From: an uncultured Flavobacteriaceae bacterium | Lineage (GTDB): Bacteria > Bacteroidota > Bacteroidia > Flavobacteriales > Flavobacteriaceae | Reading direction: 5' to 3' | Length of the DNA: 47,707 nt | Assembly (NCBI GenBank): GCA_905480425.1 | Contig: CAJQQG010000066.1 | Span: 1-47,707, forward strand | Position numbers and translations under genes: made by a program | The notes under the pieces: generated by a model | Databases searched by the model: none | Told to the model about the DNA's origin: nothing | The model's input: the letters and a program-made list of their open reading frames with translations, nothing else | Part shown: one piece after another, positions 18,060 to 25,619 of the stretch | Position numbering within the stretch: position 1 is the stretch's first letter | Layout of the letters: every line of letters begins with the position of its first letter

Positions 18060-20032
18060 GATAATTCTAAAATTATCATTTGTGAAGTACCTACTTTAAC
18101 TCCAGGATCTATTGATTGCCTTTTCACATTTCCTTCTCCTTTTAAAATTATCTTTAATCCAATTGCATCTAATAATAGTTTTGCATCTTCTTTTGACATT
18201 CCAACTACATTTGGAATAATATTATTCTTTAAACTATTTTCCAAATTCTTTAAATCCGAATGCTTAATGATTACTTTCATTGGAATATCATTAAATATTT
18301 TTTTTGCGATTTTTTTAAAAACTGGTGCAGCTACTGTTGATCCATAATATCCTTTTGACTTATTAGGTCTATGAATAACAACGATACAGGAATATTTGGG
18401 TTTTTCCGCAGGAAAATAACCTACAAAACTTGAGATATACTGTATGTTGTCTGAAGTGTAGTCTAACTGACAAGTTCCTGTTTTACCTGCCATACTTAAC
18501 ATAGGGTCTTTAATTCGGTGAGCAGTACCCCACTTCTTATCAACTACATTAAACATCATGTTTTTAACTTTATTTAAAGTCTGTGAAGAACAAATCGAGG
18601 GATTAAGAATTTGCTTTGAAAATACTTTTGTAGGAATATTTCCAAAATTACTTATCTCATTTATAAATCTTGGTTTAACCATTTCTCCCCCATTAGCAAC
18701 AGCATTATAAAATGTTAACGTTTGTAAAGGTGTCAAGCTAATTCCGTAACCATATGCCATCCATGGCAAATCCAAACCATCCCAATCAGCATCAGATGGA
18801 TATGGTATTTTTGGCAAACCTTCACCAGTAATTGGGAGCCCTAATGGCTTATTTAAGCCCATATTGTATAAACGATCTACAAATTGCTTTGGTGTTGATT
18901 TATAATTATCATAAACAATTTTAACTAGTCCTACATTTGAAGAAACCTCAAATGCTCTTGCGGCACTTATAGTTCCATAACCTCCTTTTTTAGAATCTGT
19001 TACTTTATACTTTCCGAAAAAGATCATTTTACCGTTACCTGTTTCAATAGGCGTATCTTCATCAATTACCTTATCCTCTAAAGCTGCAATCATCCCCATA
19101 AGCTTAAATGTGGATCCTGGCTCATGTGATTCTCCAACTGCATAATTTAATTTTTCAAAGTACTTTCCCCCTTGAGTTCTTCCAAGATTTGCAATTGCCT
19201 TTATAGCTCCTGTTTCCACTTCCATTACTACAACCGTTCCATGTTCAGCTTCAAATTGCTCGAGCTGTGTTAATAGGGCATTGTGTGAAATGTCTTGTAT
19301 GTTTACATCTATAGTAGTGTGTAAATCATAGCCTTCTGTAGGTTCTTTTTCATTAGAATCACTGATAGGCTTCCATTGGCCATTAGCGATTTTTTGCTTC
19401 AAACGTAAGCCAGAGTTACCCCTTAGATATTGTGAGAAAGCACCCTCTAGACCAACTGTTATAAACCTACCGCTTTTATCTTTTTTCTCATAGCCAATAG
19501 TACGTTCTGCTATTTTCCCTAATGGATGTTCTCTAACAATCTGTTGTTCAGCAATGAGTCCGCCACGGTAAGAACTTTTATTGAAAATAGGAAAACTTTT
19601 GTAACGAATATATTCTGAATAAGAAAGGTTTTTGGCAACTAGCCAGTATCTATTTTTACTAAATCTTACCTCTTCAATTTTTTTAAGAATTTCATCAGAA
19701 CTCCCGTCCATAAAAAGTTTCAAAGAATCTGCTAATATTTTTTTATTAACCTTAAAAACTGTTTCAGATGGCACAACAGCATCCCAATGTAACTCATATC
19801 TAGGGATTGAAGTTGCCAAAATATTACCATCTGCTGAATAAATATTTCCTCTGCTTGGCTCTAAAACAACATTCTTTATAATAGTGCCCGACCCAACATT
19901 CACTCCCTTTTCACCTATATAGAACTGGATATATATCAGTTTTCCAATAAGCACAAAAGCAAAGAGTGTTAATCCAACTACTAAAAGGTAAAATCTTGGC
20001 AAAACAGATGAATTTGAAGTCTCTTTATTCAT
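18056..20032 (-). CDS. ftsI: Septal class B penicillin-binding protein with PASTA domain
   Basis: 658 residues. One N-terminal membrane helix (about 11-38) anchors a periplasmic protein. The transpeptidase motifs are all present: S307TFK310, SSN at 364-366, and KTG at 517-519. The catalytic Ser307 forms septal cross-links and is the beta-lactam target. A C-terminal PASTA domain (about 600-658, containing IPNVVGMSKEDAKLLLDAIG) makes it resemble PBP2x/SpoVD more than E. coli FtsI, which has none. It pairs with FtsW in the same operon. The ATG overlaps the ftsL-like stop by 8 bases. Confidence 0.95.
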   Translation of the reverse strand: MNKETSNSSVLPRFYLLVVGLTLFAFVLIGKLIYIQFYIGEKGVNVGSGTIIKNVVLEPSRGNIYSADGNILATSIPRYELHWDAVVPSETVFKVNKKILADSLKLFMDGSSDEILKKIEEVRFSKNRYWLVAKNLSYSEYIRYKSFPIFNKSSYRGGLIAEQQIVREHPLGKIAERTIGYEKKDKSGRFITVGLEGAFSQYLRGNSGLRLKQKIANGQWKPISDSNEKEPTEGYDLHTTIDVNIQDISHNALLTQLEQFEAEHGTVVVMEVETGAIKAIANLGRTQGGKYFEKLNYAVGESHEPGSTFKLMGMIAALEDKVIDEDTPIETGNGKMIFFGKYKVTDSKKGGYGTISAARAFEVSSNVGLVKIVYDNYKSTPKQFVDRLYNMGLNKPLGLPITGEGLPKIPYPSDADWDGLDLPWMAYGYGISLTPLQTLTFYNAVANGGEMVKPRFINEISNFGNIPTKVFSKQILNPSICSSQTLNKVKNMMFNVVDKKWGTAHRIKDPMLSMAGKTGTCQLDYTSDNIQYISSFVGYFPAEKPKYSCIVVIHRPNKSKGYYGSTVAAPVFKKIAKKIFNDIPMKVIIKHSDLKNLENSLKNNIIPNVVGMSKEDAKLLLDAIGLKIILKGEGNVKRQSIDPGVKVGTSQMIILELS

Positions 20033-20336
20033 CTTTAATTATTATTTTAATGGGAGGAGTACTTGCTGGGCCTATTCCCTTAATAGATAAGATTTGTGTT
20101 ATATAAGTTTCTTTTCTTAAGACTAAAAGTGTTTTTTTACCTTCAATAAAATCACTCTTAAGCAATCTAATTTTATAATTAAGAGCTGCTATTTTGAAAA
20201 TTTTACGATCTGCACTGTGTCCACTTGAAATCATAATAATTGCTAATATGGAAACAAACAAAATCATCCTCCAATTCCTAAAGGCATCCTCTTTAGTAAG
20301 GAATTCAATATTTAATATGGAACGGAGTCTATTCAT
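20025..20336 (-). CDS. ftsL: FtsL-like division protein
   Basis: 103 residues with a cytosolic N-terminus of about 24 residues, a hydrophobic helix near 25-41 and a periplasmic segment with heptad-like Leu/Ile spacing (KIAALNYKIRLLKSDFIEGK). This topology and its location between rsmH and ftsI fit FtsL, whose coiled coil pairs with FtsB and FtsQ and activates FtsWI. FtsL is poorly conserved, so this call rests on size, topology and position. It overlaps rsmH by 4 bases and ftsI by 8. Confidence 0.8.
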   Translation of the reverse strand: MNRLRSILNIEFLTKEDAFRNWRMILFVSILAIIMISSGHSADRKIFKIAALNYKIRLLKSDFIEGKKTLLVLRKETYITQILSIKGIGPASTPPIKIIIKDE

Positions 20337-21235
20337 AGCTTCTCTGCAATTCTTAATTTAGCACTTCGTGACCTTCCATTTAATTTAATCTCTTCTTTTT
20401 TTGGTACTATTAACTTTCCGATTTTAGTTAATGGCTTTATTGGATTTCCATAAAAATCTTTCTCTAGCTCCCCTTCAAAACTTCCTGTTTGAAAAAATCT
20501 TTTCACTAATCGATCTTCAAGAGAATGATATGAAATACACACCAATCGTCCCCCTTTAGCCAAAGCTGTTGTCGCTTGTATTAAAAAAGATTTTAACACT
20601 TCAAGCTCATCATTTACTTCAATTCGTAGTGCCTGAAAAATTTGCGCAAAAATTTTATTTTTTACACGCATAGGCACTAAAGGACTTAATAGATCAATTA
20701 AATCCATAGAAGTTTCAATTGTCTTTTTTTCTCTTCTATCGATAATTTTAGAGGCTATTGCTTTTGAATTTTTTAATTCACCATATACATAAAACAAGGT
20801 TTTTAAGTCTTCTTCAGAATAATTGTTTATGATTTCAAATGCATCTAAAGGTTGTGATTGATTCATTCGCATATCTAAACGGGCATCTAGTCGAGTTGAA
20901 AAACCTCGTTCACGAGTATTAAATTGATAAGAAGAAACTCCAAAATCTGCCAAAATACCCTCAACAGGAACTGCTTTATGATATTTCAAATATTGTGAGA
21001 GATTACTGAAATTGGAATGAATAAAATCAAAACGAGAATCTACCAGTACATTTTTAAAAGCATCAGTATCTTGATCAAAACCAAGGAGTCTTCCACCAAC
21101 ATCCAAACAATCGAGTATTGCTTTAGAATGACCTCCACCGCCAAAAGTTACGTCAACATAGGTTCCGTTGGGAATAATGTTTAGCCCCTCAATAGACGCC
21201 TCGAGGAGGACAGGGTTATGATACTGAGTCATCAT
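20333..21235 (-). CDS. rsmH: 16S rRNA (cytosine1402-N4)-methyltransferase
   Basis: About 300 residues from the chosen start. It opens with MMTQYHNPVLLEA, has a SAM-binding VDVTFGGGGHS stretch, GILADFGVSSYQ and, near the C-terminus, ISYHSLEDRLVKRFF, all typical of RsmH (MraW). It methylates C1402 in the ribosomal P site. The frame is open up to an ATG at 21289, but family alignment and a clear GGGAGG Shine-Dalgarno 5 bases upstream favour ATG at 21235 (or 21232). The gene overlaps the mraZ stop by 20 bases. Confidence 0.95.
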   Translation of the reverse strand: MMTQYHNPVLLEASIEGLNIIPNGTYVDVTFGGGGHSKAILDCLDVGGRLLGFDQDTDAFKNVLVDSRFDFIHSNFSNLSQYLKYHKAVPVEGILADFGVSSYQFNTRERGFSTRLDARLDMRMNQSQPLDAFEIINNYSEEDLKTLFYVYGELKNSKAIASKIIDRREKKTIETSMDLIDLLSPLVPMRVKNKIFAQIFQALRIEVNDELEVLKSFLIQATTALAKGGRLVCISYHSLEDRLVKRFFQTGSFEGELEKDFYGNPIKPLTKIGKLIVPKKEEIKLNGRSRSAKLRIAEKL

Positions 21236-21695
21236 CTTTACCTCCCATAACTTCTTCAGCCAAGGCTCCAAAATCAAGAGCTGCCTCATCTATCGCTTTT
21301 TCATAGAGCGACTTATCCCATATTTCAAGGATATTAACCGTGGAAGAAACTACCACATCTTTTAATATTTTAGAATGAATAACAAGATCTTTTGGTATCA
21401 AAAGACGTCCAGACACATCCATATCAATAGTCTTTACGCCAGCTGTAAATCGCCTGATAAAATCATTGTTTTTTTTATTGAATCTATTTAGACCATTTAT
21501 CTTTTCCATTAATCCTAACCATTCCTTAATAGGGTACAATTCAAGACAGGGATTGAATACAGCTCGTTTTAAAACAAAACCACCAGAAGTAACTGCTGCC
21601 AGTTGCTTTTTTATAGCAATAGGAAGCATGATACGCCCTTTGATATCTGCTTTACATTCGTATGTTCCAATTAAGTGCTGCAAGTGTGGTATCAT
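21216..21695 (-). CDS. mraZ: Transcriptional regulator MraZ
   Basis: 159 residues, with two AbrB/SpoVT-like half-domains. The first carries ADIKGRIMLP around 16-25 and the second DMDVSGRLLIP near 92-102, the repeated D-x3-R signature of MraZ. MraZ forms a ring-shaped oligomer that binds tandem repeats upstream of its own operon and represses dcw expression in E. coli. Here three GTGG repeats sit 27-53 bases upstream, matching that mode. ATG at 21695; TTG five codons in is an alternative. First gene of the dcw operon. Confidence 0.95.
   Translation of the reverse strand: MIPHLQHLIGTYECKADIKGRIMLPIAIKKQLAAVTSGGFVLKRAVFNPCLELYPIKEWLGLMEKINGLNRFNKKNNDFIRRFTAGVKTIDMDVSGRLLIPKDLVIHSKILKDVVVSSTVNILEIWDKSLYEKAIDEAALDFGALAEEVMGGKDDDSVS
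21241..21246 (-). promoter_or_regulatory. Shine-Dalgarno that fixes the rsmH start
   Basis: The minus strand has GGGAGG followed by TAAAG and a double ATG. It lies inside the last codons of mraZ. Such a strong site is unusual here, where other genes lack one, and it argues for the start at 21235/21232 instead of 21289. Confidence 0.6.
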
Positions 21696-21705
21696 TATCT
21701 ATATT

Positions 21706-21713
21706 CAAATATA
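21706..21713 (-). promoter_or_regulatory. -7 element of the mraZ/dcw operon promoter
   Basis: The minus strand reads TATATTTG, an exact TAnnTTTG match, 10 bases before the mraZ ATG, predicting a very short or absent leader. The region where a -33 TTG is expected (about 21733-21737) falls inside the second MraZ repeat and has no good TTG. Confidence 0.6.
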
Positions 21714-21721
21714 AAATATAT

Positions 21722-21748
21722 TTACCACTAATTACCACTAATTACCAC
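21722..21748 (-). promoter_or_regulatory. Triple-repeat MraZ operator (candidate)
   Basis: Read on the minus strand, GTGGTAA occurs three times at an exact 10-base period (21748-21742, 21738-21732, 21728-21722), the first two as GTGGTAATTA and the third as GTGGTAAATA. E. coli MraZ binds TGGGN repeats with 5-base gaps, also a 10-base period. Position, period and the shared TGG core make this the likely autoregulatory site. Confidence 0.65.
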
Positions 21749-21832
21749 ATTGTTAATAAGTTTTGACGACCATTAAAAGAAACCATTAAAAATAGCACAC
21801 AAATAAAAGTTTATCCCTAATGTTGAAATGTC

Positions 21833-21840
21833 TATATTTA
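21833..21840 (+). promoter_or_regulatory. Weak -7 candidate for the hydrolase-engB pair
   Basis: TATATTTA (one mismatch to TAnnTTTG) stands 26 bases before the ATG at 21867. If used, it rules out the earlier in-frame ATG at 21828. Confidence 0.3.
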
Positions 21841-21866
21841 CTTCCTTAATATTGCTCATTTTAACT

Positions 21867-22631
21867 ATGGATAATAAGATTATTGAAGAAAAAGAGTTTA
21901 ATTATATAGAGTCTGGAGAGGGCCAACCGATTATCATTCTTCATGGTCTAATGGGTGGATTAAGTAATTTCAAGGGAGTTTTAGAATACTTTCCTCCCAA
22001 AGGATATAAAGTAATTATTCCCGAATTGCCCGTCTACAGTATGGCAATTAAAAACACTTCTGTAAAAGCATTATCTGAATTTCTTAATAGATTTATTAAA
22101 TACAAAGGACTGAAAGATGTGATTCTTTTAGGAAACTCTTTGGGAGGTCATGTTGGTTTATTGTTTGCAAGAGATTATCCTGAATTAGTGAAAGGATTAG
22201 CTCTCACCGGAAGTTCTGGGCTATACGAAAACAACATGGGAGACGGATATCCAAAGAGAGGTAACTATAACTATATTAGAGAGAAAAGTGAAGCCGTTTT
22301 TTATGATCCAAAAGTAGCGACAAAAGAAATTGTAGATGAAGTTTTTGAAGCAGTTAATGATCGAAACAAATTAATACGCACCTTAGCATTAGCCAAAAGT
22401 GCCATTCGCCACAATATGGCAAGTGAATTACCTGGTATGCAAACCCCTACAGCAATAATATGGGGGGCCCAGGACAGTGTCACACCTCCAAATGTAGCAA
22501 CAGAATTTGATAAATTACTCCCAAATTCAACCTTGTATTGGATTGATCATTGTGGGCACGCTCCAATGATGGAACACCCCAGTCAATTTAATAAAGTATT
22601 AGAGCAATGGTTAGTTAGTACAATTTTCTAA
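21867..22631 (+). CDS. Alpha/beta hydrolase
   Basis: 254 residues from ATG at 21867 (the frame is open from ATG 21828, which would add a 13-residue hydrophobic piece lying over a promoter candidate). The oxyanion region is IIILHGLMGG, the nucleophile Ser91 is in GNSLGGH, the acid is in WGAQDSVTPP and the catalytic His is in DHCGHAPMMEHP. The complete triad predicts an active esterase- or lipase-like hydrolase; substrate unknown. The gene runs divergently from mraZ and 8 bases before engB, probably co-transcribed. Confidence 0.85.
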   Translation: MDNKIIEEKEFNYIESGEGQPIIILHGLMGGLSNFKGVLEYFPPKGYKVIIPELPVYSMAIKNTSVKALSEFLNRFIKYKGLKDVILLGNSLGGHVGLLFARDYPELVKGLALTGSSGLYENNMGDGYPKRGNYNYIREKSEAVFYDPKVATKEIVDEVFEAVNDRNKLIRTLALAKSAIRHNMASELPGMQTPTAIIWGAQDSVTPPNVATEFDKLLPNSTLYWIDHCGHAPMMEHPSQFNKVLEQWLVSTIF

Positions 22632-22639
22632 AAAACATA

Positions 22640-23257
22640 ATGCAGGTTCATTCCGCAACTTTTATAATAAGTAACACAGATGTTTCAAAATGTCCAAACA
22701 CTGCTATTCCTGAATACGCATTTATTGGACGATCTAATGTTGGAAAATCTTCATTAATAAACGCTATTTGTAATAAAAAAAATCTAGCAAAAACATCTTC
22801 TAGACCTGGAAAGACTCAACTCATTAATCACTTTCTGATCAACAAAAATTGGCATTTAGTTGACTTGCCAGGCTTTGGATATGCTAGAGTATCGAAAACA
22901 CATAAAAAAAAATTTCAAAAATTTATAACTGATTACTTTAAACAAAGAAAACAACTAGTTAGTGCCTTTTTACTTATTGATATTCGCCATGAACCACAGT
23001 CCATTGATTTAAATTTTATGCAATGGCTTGGAGAGAATTACATTCCGTTTTCTATTATTTTTACCAAAGCAGACAAACTTAAGCCCGCTGCTAGAGAACG
23101 AAATATTAATAATTATACCCGTAAAATACTAGAAAATCATTGGGAAGAATTACCTCCCATATTTATTACCTCATCTTTACATAAAACAGGGAGTGAAAAA
23201 ATTTTAATATATATAAATTCGTTAAATAAAGATTTTACTGAAACCAATCCTCTTTAG
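22640..23257 (+). CDS. engB: Ribosome biogenesis GTPase EngB/YsxC
   Basis: 205 residues. G1 is GRSNVGKSS at 30-38, the switch region has SSRPGKTQ, G3 is DLPGFGYA and G4 is TKADK. Length fits the family (about 195-210). EngB assists large-subunit assembly. Its TAG stop and the gldC TAA stop overlap head-on (23254-23257), leaving no room for a terminator. Confidence 0.95.
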   Translation: MQVHSATFIISNTDVSKCPNTAIPEYAFIGRSNVGKSSLINAICNKKNLAKTSSRPGKTQLINHFLINKNWHLVDLPGFGYARVSKTHKKKFQKFITDYFKQRKQLVSAFLLIDIRHEPQSIDLNFMQWLGENYIPFSIIFTKADKLKPAARERNINNYTRKILENHWEELPPIFITSSLHKTGSEKILIYINSLNKDFTETNPL

Positions 23258-23592
23258 TCTTTTTTCAATTCTAACTTTTCAGCGAAATAATCACAAAAAT
23301 CCTTCATTGTAGCGGTCATTTTTTCGTCTTTTGTCGCCTCGTAAAAAGTGTCACTTAAAGAAACTAATGTTTGATGAAAAAAAAGCTGCATTTGATCCAC
23401 AGGCATGTCTTTTACCCAAAGGTCCATCTTAAGTGTCTCCTGTGCTTCTGAATTCCAAAAAGACAAAAGCATAGCCTTAGTCTCTTGGCGTGAAATTCCT
23501 CCGTCTTCAGCAGTCCAATTCATGTATTCTGGGATATTATTTTTATCTAAACTAACTTCAATTTTAATTTCAGTATTCTTTGTAATAGCCAT
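23254..23592 (-). CDS. gldC: Gliding motility protein GldC
   Basis: 112 residues, matching GldC of Flavobacterium johnsoniae in length and pattern (begins MAITKNTEIKI, central SRQETKAMLLSFWN, C-terminal KDFCDYFAEKLELKK). No signal peptide, so cytoplasmic. GldC is needed for full gliding efficiency; its molecular role is not known. The ATG shares one base with the gldB stop (TAATG). Confidence 0.88.
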   Translation of the reverse strand: MAITKNTEIKIEVSLDKNNIPEYMNWTAEDGGISRQETKAMLLSFWNSEAQETLKMDLWVKDMPVDQMQLFFHQTLVSLSDTFYEATKDEKMTATMKDFCDYFAEKLELKKD

Positions 23593-24599
23593 TATCGCTT
23601 TGGTTTATATTTTGAAAGATTAAATAATTTTTGTGGAGAAATTTTCAATAACTCATCAAGGGGTGTCTCTGGAAATTGAATCATATAACTATTTACAATT
23701 TGCCACCCCAACCAAGAACCAATTCTTCCAGGTGTTTCATTATCAAGCTGTAAATAAAATTTGGAGAAAGGTGCGGGCTCAATAAACCTTTGCACCCATT
23801 CTAACTGTGTTTGATATAAAACCTGTTTTTCAATAAAATATTGCCAAACATACTTTTCATTCTCTAAAGCCCAATTGAACTCTTCTTTAGTGTATACTAT
23901 CCTGTCTTCTATAGGCACATGTGGAAGTAAAAGATCATTTAAATACAACTTTTTACCCTCATAAATCATACGAGCTAAAAAAGTACGATCCTCTACAGGA
24001 GGAATAATAAAAGCTCCAAATTTATCTGCAATTTGAACTGTAATATATTTTGGGTCTAACTCTTTCCTTATATAAGTGGGTATACCATCATACAAATGGT
24101 TTTCTGATCCTAAAAAAGTGTCAAGAGAAATCAACAATAAACTATCCGAATACACTGTTTTAATCTGATAATCAACATTGTTTGTGAGGGTTATTACTCG
24201 TGGGGTTTTGGCAAAAGGAAAAAAGTATTTAATATGTTTAAAAAGATGATCCACATCTCTTTCAAAAAGTTCAATGTCCTTAAAAGTTTTATTTACCTCA
24301 CTTTGCAAAAGTAACTGAAGACTATCTTTTTGACGACTAATCCAAACACTATCCGAAAACTGTTTTGGAAATAAAAAAGGATATTTTTTTTTGAGCTCTG
24401 GAATAACCTCAGAGGGTTGATCATAGAATTTTAAATCAAAACGATCAAAAGAGATAGAAACAGATATTGACTCTATATCAGATTCATTAGTGAATTCGTC
24501 TTGACATGCATTAAAAAATAGAAAGATTAATAAAATAAGAGACGTTCTTTGAGAAATTTCAAAAAAGCAAATAAGTCTTTGCCTAAGATTTTTATTCAT
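23592..24599 (-). CDS. gldB: Gliding motility lipoprotein GldB
   Basis: 335 residues from ATG 24599; an upstream TTG at 24626 in the same frame is less likely. The N-terminus is basic, then hydrophobic, ending in FFNAC with lipidated Cys32. The body contains VSISFDRFDLKFYD near the start and, towards the end, GRIGSWLGWQIVNSYM, as in GldB. GldB is an essential gliding lipoprotein in F. johnsoniae. Immediately followed by gldC; divergent from nadE, an arrangement known in Flavobacterium. Confidence 0.9.
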   Translation of the reverse strand: MNKNLRQRLICFFEISQRTSLILLIFLFFNACQDEFTNESDIESISVSISFDRFDLKFYDQPSEVIPELKKKYPFLFPKQFSDSVWISRQKDSLQLLLQSEVNKTFKDIELFERDVDHLFKHIKYFFPFAKTPRVITLTNNVDYQIKTVYSDSLLLISLDTFLGSENHLYDGIPTYIRKELDPKYITVQIADKFGAFIIPPVEDRTFLARMIYEGKKLYLNDLLLPHVPIEDRIVYTKEEFNWALENEKYVWQYFIEKQVLYQTQLEWVQRFIEPAPFSKFYLQLDNETPGRIGSWLGWQIVNSYMIQFPETPLDELLKISPQKLFNLSKYKPKR

Positions 24600-24649
24600 A
24601 TTAACAAATACTTTAATTTTATACAAATTTAATTGCTATAAATGATTTA

Positions 24650-25444
24650 ATGATGAAATCTCCTGAAAAAGTAGCGCAACATATTATCAAGTGGCTCTCA
24701 ACCTATGTTGAAAATGCAGGTTTAAATGGATTTGTAATAGGAATATCTGGCGGAATAGACTCAGCTGTAACTTCTACTCTTTGTGCAAAAACAAAAAAAA
24801 AGGTTCTTTGCATAGAAATGCCAATTAAACAGGAGTCTGGACAAGCTTCAAGAGCTCGAAATCATATTAAATGGTTAGAAGCAAATTTTGAAAATGTATC
24901 ATCTATTACCTTCTGTTTGGATTCAGTTTTTAATTCTTTCACAAAATTGACTCCTGAAACTAATAATAAAAAAAGTCAATTTTTAAGTTTAGCAAATACT
25001 AGAGCTCGTTTTCGAATGGCAAGTCTTTACTATTTCGCTGCATTAAATGGCTACTTAGTGACTGGAACTGGTAACAAAGTAGAAGACTTTGGTGTAGGAT
25101 TCTTCACTAAATATGGAGATGGTGGAGTAGACATAAGTCCAATTGCTGACCTAATGAAAACAGAAGTTTTTCAAATTGCCAGTCATTTAAAAATTATTAA
25201 GTCTATCCAAAAAGCAGCCCCTACTGATGGACTTTGGGAAGATGATAGAACAGATGAAGACCAACTTGGAGCAACATATCCCGAGTTAGAATGGGCAATG
25301 AATGCAGTTAAAGGAGGGGTTTCTCCAAATAATTTTACAGAAAGACAAAAAATTGTTTTTAAAATCTACCTCAATCACCATTCACAGAATCAACATAAGA
25401 TGAATCCAATACCTGTTTGCAGAATACCTGTGGAGTTTTTATAA
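24650..25444 (+). CDS. nadE: Ammonia-dependent NAD+ synthase
   Basis: 264 residues. PP-loop SGGIDS at 33-38 binds the pyrophosphate of ATP. TGTGNKVEDFGVGFFTKYGDGG, read in parts, and the later APTDGLWEDDRTDE stretch (P2 region) are diagnostic. Without the glutaminase domain of long NadE, it should use ammonia, converting nicotinate adenine dinucleotide to NAD. Two consecutive ATG codons (24650, 24653). An AT-only palindrome overlaps the stop. Confidence 0.95.
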   Translation: MMKSPEKVAQHIIKWLSTYVENAGLNGFVIGISGGIDSAVTSTLCAKTKKKVLCIEMPIKQESGQASRARNHIKWLEANFENVSSITFCLDSVFNSFTKLTPETNNKKSQFLSLANTRARFRMASLYYFAALNGYLVTGTGNKVEDFGVGFFTKYGDGGVDISPIADLMKTEVFQIASHLKIIKSIQKAAPTDGLWEDDRTDEDQLGATYPELEWAMNAVKGGVSPNNFTERQKIVFKIYLNHHSQNQHKMNPIPVCRIPVEFL

Positions 25445-25462
25445 ATAAATTATTTATAAAAA
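25436..25462. repeat. Perfect AT palindrome over the nadE stop
   Basis: TTTTTATAAATAA (25436-25448) and its exact complement TTATTTATAAAAA (25450-25462) are separated by one base. It lies between the convergent genes nadE and dnaG and ends in A/T runs on both strands, so it could serve as a weak bidirectional terminator. No G-C pair. Confidence 0.35.
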
Positions 25463-25619
25463 TAATCAATTTAAATCCTGATCGAATGATATTCAAAATT
25501 TCTATGTTAGATCGACTAGCTTTTTAATATATCGTGTTTGTTTTTTAAAAAAATAATTTGGAAATGGTTTTTATCAAAAAACAAACTCAATTAACTAATT
25601 CGATATGGCATATAGAGCT

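Noticed and set aside
21236-21289. Longer rsmH start at 21289
   Set aside because: The added residues lie wholly within mraZ, do not resemble RsmH, and the Shine-Dalgarno points to 21235/21232.
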